DNA of 64,000 nucleotides. Origin: Hydractinia symbiolongicarpus. Taxonomy: Eukaryota > Cnidaria > Hydrozoa > Anthoathecata > Hydractiniidae. The notes under the pieces were generated by a model that was not told the DNA's origin, made no database searches, and saw nothing but the letters and a program-made list of their open reading frames with translations. Positions 1-14,000 of the stretch are shown in pieces (the first letter of the stretch is position 1; the number at the start of each line of letters is the position of its first letter). The translations under genes and the position numbers were made by a program. The DNA lies in NCBI RefSeq assembly GCF_029227915.1, contig NC_079878.1, forward strand, positions 26,437,501 through 26,501,500. Reading direction: 5' to 3'.

Positions 1-64
1 TAAGAAAAAAACTTTCTTTTTTACTAGTATTTCACAAAACTAGTTCAAATAGTATTGACAGTTC

Positions 65-1349
65 TCAAAAATTTGAAGGAATAGGGGTGTCACAATTCCC
101 ATGCAGTATGTGATACGGTTGAGAGCAATTAAAATATTGATCAAATATATCACCATATCCATTATGCCGCCACCATTCGCATAACTGTCGATTCCATTGA
201 CATGGCAAAACATAAAACAATTCGTGATGCTCAAAACTTAGAAGTGAGTAAAAATCTTGATCACCCAAGTGACCTCTATAACTATATTTCAATGCAAGTT
301 GGGCAAGCTTTACCTTGTCATCTAAGTAGGTATTATAAAGTTTGCTATTATTCATCGCATCTAAGTTCATTAACATCACACCACTGTTAAAACCTGTTAA
401 TCCATGTGGTGGGGGTGCTCCAATCAACGTGCCAGGATTGTTTTCTCTATAGTCCCACGTAATATGCCAATAAACAGGTTGCTGTTCTTGTGCAATTGCA
501 ATAATTTGAGTAGCATTCATCAACTCAAAGAATGCAAACAAATCCATAATGTCTACACGCAGCTGCAAATCGATATCTAACATGATTATCTTGGAGAGTT
601 TAGGGGGAAGAACACGATGAATAGCTGTTGGAATAAAGAACAGGACGTTTTTGTAGTAAGCATTTGCATTTGAACTGAACAGTTCCTATCAATAAAAAAG
701 TAGAAAAAAATTATACAATTGTAACAAACCTTACAGCATTACACCTTATTAGGAATAACTTTTTTTGAGAAAAATCTATAACAAGACAAACCTTTTATGA
801 CTATTGACTTGGTATATAAGTATATATATTGGGATATAAGTTATTCTGAACATATATATATTATAACAAACAATAAACAATCACCTGTAACGGTTTTATT
901 ACATGAACTAACTGTTTTGCCAGCACAGAAATATCTAAATAAATCCTTTTTGGTAAGACTAATAAAGTAAAACTTTTTTGAAAAGTTGAAAATATTGCTT
1001 CAGCAATGCCTTTTCCATCTTTATCACTTGTGATGTAAAGTGTGATGTGACAACGTGTTCGACTCAAGAGAGATACTAAAAAGTTGAATAAGTTCTTCTG
1101 AAGTTTTCTATTTTCCTTAGCATTGACAAACTGGATAAGGATGTTGATTGATTTGTTGCACTTTTGGGTGACATTAGTAACAACAGTGTGCGAATAATGT
1201 TGAAGTTCACCAAAGTTTATTATGGTTTCTTCACTTTTTTCCAATGCTGCAGAAAAAGATTTTGATATTTCATGTGAATATAACAGAATCAGCATTACCA
1301 TCACAAGTATTATCATGTTTCTAACAATAATTAATCTCTTCCATCCCAT
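65..1349 (-). CDS. XXYLT1: Xyloside xylosyltransferase 1 (two exons, complete)
   Basis: Predicted ER-resident type II glycosyltransferase that adds the second xylose to O-glucose glycans on EGF repeats, such as those of Notch. Exons are 885-1349 and 65-685; joined they give 361 residues, close to the family's usual size. The donor (CAG|GTG) and acceptor (TAG|GAA) keep phase 0. A hydrophobic signal anchor lies at about residues 9-25. The second exon carries the DxD metal/UDP-sugar motif as DID (about residues 192-194), then a GFNSGVMLMNL block, GHLGDQDF and a C-terminal HGNCDTPIP block. These features match the XXYLT1 branch of GT8-like enzymes. The start was chosen because it sits directly before the membrane anchor. 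No neighbour suggests co-regulation. Confidence 0.92.
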
Positions 1350-2270
<921 letters not shown>

Positions 2271-3556
2271 TTTAAATTTAAGTGTAGCAAATAAATTCTT
2301 AGTTTATATATATTCCTTATAAGTATTTACTTAACAATTGATTTGTAATTATTTTTTTTGCACTGCTTTTTGGATAGTGATGACAGCTTTTTATCAATTT
2401 GTTGGTTATTGATTGTATTCCAGCAACAAATTGATTGATATTTTATACTATAAATTCCATACCGAGTTGTATTAACACTTGAAAGTATTAGGTTATTGTT
2501 GATGCCTTTCTAGTATTATGGGTATGGGTATTTGTAACCACAGTGAAAATTCTTTTAAGTAAATTTTTATGATAGTGATCATACGTAAATAAAAAGTATT
2601 TTGGCTTAATTGTGTCAGGAAAAGTAAGTATTTTGGATTTATTAAATTATTTTTGGATTTATTAATTTTAATTGCTTTATTTTAAAGGGAGATAATTCCA
2701 TTCAGGTGTTATGTTATGTTATGTGGTTAAGATTACTAAGGAAAGATTATTTCACTAATAAATATGGATGTACAATACCATAACTTCAATACCCTTTCTT
2801 CCAATACTATAAATACTTCACAACCATCTGCAAACTTGACCACGTATTTATCTTTTCCTGAAAAATTGACACGTTTTTGGAAGATCACAAGAAAGGAACA
2901 AGCAAGGTAAGAGATTTTAGGAGGTTTCAGGTAAAATTTTAGGAGAAAACACTAAAAAACAATTTATGAGATTTTGCCAAAATTTGCTAAGACCAGAGTT
3001 GGCTGTTCATTTTAAATTGTGATTTTGTAATATAAACATATATGCTCATTTTCTATCACAATAAATGAAATAACAAAAAAATACAAATGAATGTCACCAA
3101 TATAGGAGATTTGCTGGAGTTGCTTTTAAATCTAAGGGAACTTTAAGCTTGCCTGATGTAACAAAATATAGAAATAACTTTCTCTTTATATTACTCGTAA
3201 TTCCCAAGAGAAAAAAAATCCTTTTTTTGTGAGTGAACAAAGAAATAAACAAAATTCTTACAACATTCAATTAAGTTAACATCTGCAGGGCTTAAATCCA
3301 ATGCTAATTTGGGCAAGTATTATTTGACTCTTGTCAGCTACTCTGAAATAGAAAACAGGAGAGTAAGCTAGCTTTTGTTTTATTGTTATTACAATACCGC
3401 TCGAATGTAACTTTACATGTACGCGATAGTTATCACCTTCGCATGAGCTTTCGGTAGCGTCAGAACTGTTATTGTTAACCTATTATTAAATACATGACCT
3501 ATTTTTGCATGTTGAAAACAATAGAGTTCATGTCTTGTTTGCAAAATTTAATTAGC
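2271..3556. other. Intergenic, no gene seen
   Basis: AT-rich sequence without a coding-like open frame, RNA gene or recognisable element on either strand. Confidence 0.5.
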
Positions 3557-4062
3557 TAAAACGGCGATAGAAATCCTTTTTAGATTGCATTTTAAAAGTT
3601 TAAGAACGAAAAACTGCGATAAAGATGCTTTTTAGATCGCATTTTATAAGTTTAAGAACGAAAAACGGCAATAGAAATGCTTTTTAGATTGCATTTTAAA
3701 AGTTTAAGAATATAAAACAGTGATAGAAAAGATTGCATTTTAAAAGTTTAAGAACGAAAAACAGCAATGAAAAGCTTAAAAGTTTAAGAACAAAAAAAGG
3801 CGATAAAGATGCTTTTTAGATCGCATTTTATAAGTTTAAGAACGAAAAACGGCAATAGAAATGCTTTTTAGATTGCATTTTAAAAGTTTAAGAATATAAA
3901 ACAGCGATAGAAAAGATTGCATTTTAAAAGTTTAAGAACGAAAAACAGCAATGAAAAGCTTAAAAGTTTAAGAACAAAAAAAGGCGATGGAAATGCTTTT
4001 TAGATCGCATTTTAAAAGTTTAAGAACGAAAAACGAAAAAATGCTTTGTTAGATCGTGTTTT
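3557..4062. repeat. Satellite-like tandem array with about 184-bp higher-order repeat
   Basis: About ten monomers of roughly 35-54 bp share the core TTTTAAAAGTTTAAGAACGA preceded by a variable GATAGAAATGCTTTTTAGAT block. Some monomers lack the middle block. The same order of full and shortened monomers recurs at a spacing of about 184 bp: GATAAAGATGC occurs near 3618 and again near 3802. This marks a higher-order unit duplicated once. Confidence 0.9.
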
Positions 4063-6928
<2,866 letters not shown>

Positions 6929-7110
6929 AACTTTGTAAATATAATATGCAAGTATTTGAATAATTATTCAGCTGGCCAGTCTTATAATGGATCTAATTCT
7001 CTTGTAGTGATATTTATTGTAAACATATAAATATCTGTGGCAATATTTATGTTTTAGACTTTAAATTTTAATGGTTGTTGTAGTTATTACAAGTTTTTAA
7101 ATATTTCTCT

Positions 7111-7236
7111 TTTTATGCACGCAAATAAACGGACTGCACTAACTATTTTCAGATATATCTCTGTAGATTCTATCGTTTTATGCACGCAAATAAACGGACT
7201 ACACTAACTATTTTCAAATATATCTCTGTAGATTTT
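7111..7236. repeat. 65-bp tandem duplication in the GABARAP 3' flank
   Basis: Two nearly identical copies, each starting TTTTATGCACGCAAATAAAC, begin at 7111 and 7176. Each contains an AATAAA hexamer, so the duplication also doubles a candidate polyadenylation signal for GABARAP, about 190-250 bp after its stop. Confidence 0.85.
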
Positions 7237-7326
7237 TGTTTATATACCAGATTTTTATATCCTAAAATAAATTCCTAAAATTATATTTTTCTTTTTTTTT
7301 GGCGATGTGATGTCGAGCTTTACAAT

Positions 7327-7465
7327 GTCGCCGTAGCTTAATAGGAATAACTCTCGTACTTGCGGGAGACCGGGGTTCGATTCCCCTTGACAGTGAATCA
7401 ATATGGGCGAGTGAATGTTACCATAGCCTGGGTTAACTCGAGCCATGCGAGAAAAATTGGGGAGA
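7327..7465 (+). mobile_element. tRNA-derived SINE, 3'-truncated copy
   Basis: Starts GTCGCCGTAGCTTAATAGG, which resembles a tRNA A box. A B box GGTTCGATTCC follows at 7374-7384, and then a body shared with a copy at 62511-62844 (minus): the GCGAGTGAATGTTACCATAGCC and GGGTTAACTCGAGCCATG blocks. The copy loses similarity after about 7465 and lacks the tail seen in the other copy. The B box identifies a Pol III head; the partner LINE is unknown. Confidence 0.8.
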
Positions 7466-7649
7466 TGGAAGATTTGCAGATGGAAGATTTCACATACAAC
7501 TCCAAAGAGATCAACTCTCTGTTAAAAATCCTCTTTCTATCAAAATTTATTCTGGCAGAAGTGTTCCCGGGACCATGATGTGGATGATTGGTTCTGTTGA
7601 AAAGAGATTTTCTTATAATCTTCACCGTATGGTGGATCTTATTACCTTA

Positions 7650-7758
7650 GGGAATTAATTTTCGCGTTGATTAATTTTTGCGAGTTTTTTTTAATTTCGC
7701 GAAAATTATTTACCACGAAAATTTTTGGTTAAATCGCTATTCGCGACTATTAATTCCC
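7650..7758. mobile_element. 109-bp MITE with GGGAATTAAT ends
   Basis: Terminal inverted repeats GGGAATTAATTTTCGCG and, inverted, GGGAATTAATAGTCGCG bound a short interior rich in TTCGCGAAAATT. It is flanked by TTA on the left and TTG on the right, close to the 3-bp TWA target duplications of PIF/Harbinger elements. A looser relative rich in TTTCGCGAA motifs lies near 51955-52090. Confidence 0.65.
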
Positions 7759-8987
7759 TTGAGATTTGGATATTTTTTTCTTTTTAAAAAACGCCCTTGC
7801 CTTTTTGATATAAGATAAAGGCAAAAACCCTGGAAACGAGGGTGACGATTTTCACTTCTTTTTCTTCTAATTTACCTAGAACTACACATAATGCTCAAAT
7901 TTCAACTTTAGCAGTCCTTATTTTTTTATCTCCCACATAAACACCTTATAAAACGTTGTAAATTTTGAGTAGTACAAATTTATCAATTTTTTTTTTGCGA
8001 AATTGGTACAAAATATTTGATTTTTTCTAAATTGAACGCAGGTTGCCACTCTTAAATTAAATTGTCAAGAAATTAGAAATTTTTTTTATACCAGTCGTAA
8101 GTCCATGGAAAAAATCCATAGGAATTCTCGCATCGAAAAAAGTCTATAGAGATTCTTCCGTCGCGACTGTAGCTACCATCTGAGTTAATTGACAGACTAC
8201 AAACATTGTCACAAAATGTCAGCAATTTAAATTTTAATGGCCAGTCATAACTATTTCATTTCAAAATATTGACAAGGAGTGAATTTCAGACCTGCTCCTA
8301 AAGAATCAGAATTTATTTTTTTACAATCTATATATCCAATCAATATATGTTTGTAATTAAATTTACATAGTCCACTATGTCAGGAAAGTCATTAATGCTC
8401 AAAGTATTGTCAAAATGTCAAAGAAAACTGTCAGAATTTTGAGGTTTAAGTGTTCAATAGTTACTGCTAAGTAATGATCTATACGAAATCTTGTTTGGTC
8501 ATTTTAGTCGGAATTATTCGCAAGGATGAAATTCCAAAAGCGTCACCGAAAGATTAATTACAGTATGTTCTCTTAACATGCTTGTAACTAAATTTAAAAT
8601 TTTTATGGTAATCCATTTTTCTAAGAAAATGTAAAAAAAATATAGTTCAAGAAACAAGATCCTGGGAACGAGGTTGTCAAGTACTGCTCCAATTATTTTC
8701 TCAGTTTCGTAAGTTTAATCCGTAACTAGTTAATTTTCGGCTGTTATTTTAAATGACATAATTATCCTTTTTAAGGATTTTTTTCTTTTCTTGTCCGAAT
8801 AGTAAATCATGCAGGAAAGACAATTATAATTCGTGTATGTTTTTAAAATGTTGTTAAATATAAAATTATGCCCTCATACGGCTGTTGTTCGTAAAATAAC
8901 CCTGGGGACGAAGTTGTGTTTTAATAAGAATTGTCACTGAGACCAAACATACGCCTTCGTAACATTTAAACAGTGCGAAGCAGAAAG
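7759..8987. other. Intergenic region before SPFH-A
   Basis: No gene is visible. Two solitary terminus-like motifs, CCTGGGAACGAGGTTG near 8663 and CCTGGGGACGAAGTTG near 8901, match the TIR ends of the element at 43546-44589. They probably mark decayed copies. Confidence 0.5.
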
Positions 8988-11627
8988 ATGAGTAGTGAAA
9001 AAGCTGTTTGTGGGTGCGGCGTTACCTTGGTGGTGATATTTTGTTTGCTGATTGTCATTCTGATACCGCTCAGTTACTCTGACATTGACTACTACGATGT
9101 AAGTAAGTACTTTAAAAAAAGTCAACAAAATATTCCATCTTACCGGCCTAAACTTTGACAGTCTAAATTTTTGTCTCCTTATTTTTATCGTCGATCCTCA
9201 TCTCTTTTAAAAATGGCCACTTAGAGGCGAAACCGTTTAGACCAATATTAGTTTTAACTGATCGGTCTTGAGTAAGTAATTTTAAGTCCAGTTAGGATTT
9301 GCCTTAAAAAATTGCTACATATATCTTTTATTTCCAACTTCTAGTGTAGAAAGTGTAATGCAGAGATACAAGTTGCGGCGTAAATGCAGGGAGAAATACG
9401 GGTAAATCTGCCAGAGCATAAAATTGGTTTTATCGACACCGATAAGATCTACTACAGTGGAAGACATTGGATGGGACCAACGAAAACATTTAAAACATCC
9501 AGTTAGGATTTGCCTTAAAAAATCGCTACAAGTATCTTTTATTTCCAACTTCTAGTGTAGGAAGTGTAACGCAGAGATACAAGTTGCGACGTAAATGCAG
9601 GCACAAATACGGGTAAATCTGCCAGAGCATAAAATTCTTCACTTATATCAATAAACCCGCGAATTATTGATAAGGAAGTTTTATTAACTGGTTTACAACA
9701 CTCAGTTAAGATAAAAAAAGGAAGTATAAATTGGATAGTTTTTGTCATTAAAAATATTTGCTTACAACCACACGATAATCTAGCAGGTAAGTTCCCCTGA
9801 TCTAATCTAATCTAATCGTTAAATGAAGACTGGAAACAAGGTTTGGGAAATAATTTTTATTTTTCTACCCACAAATCCATGCAATCCAAAAAGCGCCTGT
9901 GTTAGAAGTTGTATCACTTTAAAATACAGTGGACTTTATTTGAACTGGAAATTTGTTCTGGAGATAGGGAGATGTTTAAGATAGGTCCTATCTAAGTTAG
10001 GCGCCTCGTTGAATTATCTGAGGGCGCTTTATAAAAATGGAGGATACTTCATTTATACGTATTAAATAATTGCAGCTCTTTAGTCAAACCTTTCTATTCT
10101 GTTGCTTGCTTCTTTACAGATGGGATATCTGAAGACAAAAACAACAGGTTTTGTCGACACCGACAAGATCTACTACAGTGGAAGACACTGGATGGGACCA
10201 GCGAAAACATTTAAAACATTTCAAAAGTCAGTGCATACAGAAAACTTCAAGCGTTTGTCCATCTTCAATAAAGAAAAATTGGAAGTAAGAATGACTTGTT
10301 CGGTGCATTACGTTCTTCGACCGGAAGATTTGAAGCTGTTGCATGATACATACGACGTGGGGTATAAGCCAATCCTACGCACTACCATATTAGCTGCTTT
10401 AAAAGGCGCTGCAACAAAGTTTACAATCGACGAGTACAGACTTCAAAGAAGCATTGTCGCTGAAGGCTTGAAGACAGCTGCTTCGAAAGCACTGGGTGGG
10501 ATATGCTGTAGAAAGGATTGTGAAATCAATAGAATGGAACCGTGTAGTAAAAGTATCTTAATTTTTTGCTTTTCATGTTATTTTTTCCTTCTTTGTCCAA
10601 TTTACCAGAGCTGAAGAAAGGTACAGAAATATTTTACCTCTGTAACAATCTTTCTAAAAAGAAGATTATCCCTCAAAATTAACTCGTGTTATACAATAAT
10701 AAAAACAAATGTTAATCATCTCGCTGTTTCTTCTAGACTGTTTAACGTATTCGAAATGCAAAAAGAAAGACAAAGGTGTGTTTGCTCACTTGAAGTATTT
10801 TCAGCTCCAACTTGTTGATATCACTGAAGAACAAGAAACAAGATTTTTAAGACAGGTTCTTCTGCAGGAAATGAAAGACACTGAACTCTTTAAGCAAGAA
10901 GAAAAGGTAAAAACAAAACTTTGCCAATCTCTTCTTCTTCGGGATGTTGAACCTCAAATAAATAAACATTTTTGTTGAGATTTTCAATTCTTAGGTGTGA
11001 AAAGAAAGCAAATTAGTAGCATGGCTGATTTGGGCATCTTATAATTATATTTTTATAGAGATTATTATAATTTTAAAAAACACGTGGCCGCAAGTTTTCA
11101 GAACTAAGTAACACGCGACTGCGTGATTTCCACAATTGTAATAAGATTATAAAATGTCCAAGTCATCCACAGTAAATCAGGATAAAAATTGAAAAAAAAC
11201 AACATTTTTTGATACAATTGTGCAATTTTAAGTTTCCTTGTTAACTACCACCTTCTTTTTTTATCTATTTTTCACAAAAGATTCTCGTTTAGCGTACATA
11301 TTTGTATCTCAACCCAATGATAAACTTCAAATTTCGTTACAGGTGACACGTAAGAAAACAGAAGAGCAACGAGTTATCATCGAAAATCAAGCAAAGATCG
11401 TTGCACATAATGCAACAGCGAACAGCGATTTGATCAAAGAAAAAGCCAATATCGCAGGGGAAAGAATAAGAGAAGATGCCAGAAACCGAGGTTTAAAAAT
11501 CATTTATGATGCTCTCAATATAACAAATGAGGAACACAAGAAAACCCTGGATTACATTCGAACCTTACGTGACTCTAAGAATGCCAACATGTACATTGGT
11601 TTCCAATATATGGTAGCAAGACCTTGA
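8988..11627 (+). CDS. SPFH-A: single-pass membrane SPFH/band 7 protein (four exons)
   Basis: Exons 8988-9098, 10120-10546, 10737-10906 and 11343-11627 encode 330 residues. A transmembrane segment at about residues 12-29 is followed by an SPFH (band 7/prohibitin-like) domain, then a charged, Ala-rich helix and a tail ending YMVARP. The SPFH call rests on the EKLEVRMTCSVHYVLRPEDL strand pattern, the LVDIT block and the long helix after it. Across the exon 2/3 border is a six-Cys insert, CC-x3-C-x7-C-x1-C-x5-C, absent from stomatins and flotillins I know. NAT and NIT sequons lie in exon 4. Together these suggest a lumenal or extracellular SPFH domain; this is inference. AATAAA lies at about 11819. 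SPFH-C is its inverted paralog. The cellular role is unknown. Confidence 0.88.
9288..9636 (+). repeat. 211-bp duplication with pseudo-exon in SPFH-A intron 1
   Basis: A block beginning CCAGTTAGGATTTGCC at 9288 recurs at 9499. At the end of the first copy, 9421-9497 is a near-identical duplicate of part of SPFH-A exon 2 (matching about 10147-10220): GACACCGATAAGATCTACTA and onward. It has no acceptor of its own and breaks off inside the exon, so it is a duplicated exon scrap, not an alternative exon. Confidence 0.85.
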
Positions 11628-14000
11628 ATCTAGTGGGTCCACATAGTGAATATGGTGGTCGAACTACATTAGATCAGATGATTTTTGGGGTAGTCATAGA
11701 ACACGCTCTTAAAACTTTTATTCAGTTAACATTTGTAGTAAAGCGTATGCTAAAAATATATTCAAGTTTTTTTGACGATTTGATGTTGTATATAATGATT
11801 TTTTGTTTTTTGTTTAACGAATAAATGAAATACATTTTATGGTGCTTTTCTTTTTGGCAACCTATGGTGACAAAACACAGGCATTGACAATTGCCACTCT
11901 AATTAGCCGCGATACATGGTGTTTTAATTTACGTTATTATTTGTTTATCCTGAAAATCACGCGACCAGGACAAACTGATAATTGTTTGTGGAAAAGACAC
12001 TTGCTCTTGGTAACCTGATTGGAAAGGAGGCCCTCCCAGCCTCCTAAGAACTATCCATTGTTGATATTATGGTGTGCCAAGCTAGTTTCAATTTCGAAGG
12101 CGTTCCTTTCTCAACATATGAAAAAGTTTAGACGACACAAACAAAGAATGCATTCTATTATTTTAATATATATTTTCTCATAAAATACTATCCTAATCTA
12201 CAAAATATTTTCATGAGGTGAATATTTACATACCGTAAATATCTAAAGTAAACGCCCTGTGGTCCAGTGTAGCACCAGGTGAGGGGAGAGGGGGGTTGCA
12301 TGAAATACCCCCAGGCCATAAATCTGGAACAGCTTATGCTTTCGTGATGAAGCTCAGCAGACTCGTATACAAAGTTTTAATACGAAGAGATTCTAGGTAA
12401 GAAGATAATTTGACGTCATTGGAATCAAAATTGACGTCACGCATGCTAAAAACAAGCCTTTTTTCTCAATTTTGCAACAAATATGAATTTCTTAACTTTA
12501 TTATACCTAAGGGAAGCACAAAGTGCTCGTCGCAATTTCAATTAGGTGTTATGTTCTATGTTAAATACTGTGGTTTGTGAGTCTGCGTTTTATAATGTGT
12601 GTCACGTGTTAGTATATAAACCTGTATCTTTGTATTTAGAGTGAGTTTGTGTTGAGCATATGATACGTACGATACAATACTTAGTATTCTCTGTGTGAAG
12701 CTCCATAATATGAGGCATATCATTTTTGGATGACATTGAACGCTGAAATTTAACGACTTTTTCTAACTTTAATTATAGATTCCGGCAAAAAAAAGTTTGG
12801 GTGAAGAAATTTCAATTTCATGGAATTTCCTGCTATTTTTGAACAAAGTGTCTGTTTTTTTAGAATTCTTTTTTTAGCAAGTCAATATAAAATAGTTTTG
12901 TTGCGTTGTTTTGTTTCTAAAATACCTTTATAAATGTTCATGAATGTTTTGTATCCCACAAGGTCGATATAATGCAGACACGAATTTTTGTAATATTAGG
13001 ACCAGGAAATTTGAAGTGCCCTCCGGCCATTAATCCTGAACCACTAATGCTTAAGTGATAAAAATTTAGTACAGTTGTAGAATATCTTAGTACACAATTA
13101 TTTCAGGTGAAAAATAATTTGATGACGTCGTAGGGATCAGAAATGACGTCATATTTTGTACGAAAGTTTCTTATTTTAACGCGAAAGGTAAAAAGATCCG
13201 CCTTTTCAAAAACTTGTCATTAAACTTGATGCATGTTTAGAAATTGCATTTAAAATGTTCGAGGTATGAAAAATAATATAATGACAGCGTTGGGATTAGA
13301 AATGACGTCATTTCGCAGGATATTTCCTTAAAATCCGGTCTCTATTTTATCTCCAGGACCCATATATTTCCTTATATGGGTCCTATTTATGTAACAAATA
13401 ACTACATTGCCAATAAAACATCTTAAAAATTCATACATGCAATTTTACAAATATATTTATATTTCTATGTGAATCAATTTTACACTATATTTATATTTTC
13501 ATACGAATAAAATTTACAAAAAATTACACCCGTCAGAAAAACGCAATTTTTCTCATCAAAAGTTAGGAAAAGTCACAAAATTTCATAACTCGATTGCATA
13601 CCAAAGTAAAGTTATGCTACGCGCTTCATGCCCCAACCTCGTCCCCAGGGGTATTTGCGTTTTTGACATTGATGCCGGCGTCGTCCAGTAAGCGCTACGA
13701 CTTTGGCACCAGGTTAAACTTTTACTTGGGTGTTTCTTGCAAAACAATCTATTCCATGGTGTACCAGCAAGATTAATGTTTTTAAAAGATTTACGAACAT
13801 CACAAAACTTATAAAAAAAATTTTTAATACTCTGATAAAGGCTTTCATTTAAAGAGATTTTTATTTAAGGGGTGTTAATTGAAGGGTCTTTATAAAAGCG
13901 GCCTTAATTCAAAAAAGTTTTAGTTCAAGAAGGTGTTTAAATTCTTCAAATTTTCGCATTTAATTTTCATTCGAGTTTTTTCGGTACATGAATCTGCTAG
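11628..14000. other. Intergenic between SPFH-A and SPFH-B: dispersed repeats
   Basis: No gene is visible. 12540-12665 resembles 42505-42620, and 12839-13015 resembles 39150-39300, marking two dispersed repeat families. 12300-12450, 13020-13160 and 13260-13350 are diverged relatives that share a run ending AAATGACGTCAT. A CAACCTCGTCCCCAGG TIR-like motif lies near 13633. Confidence 0.6.
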
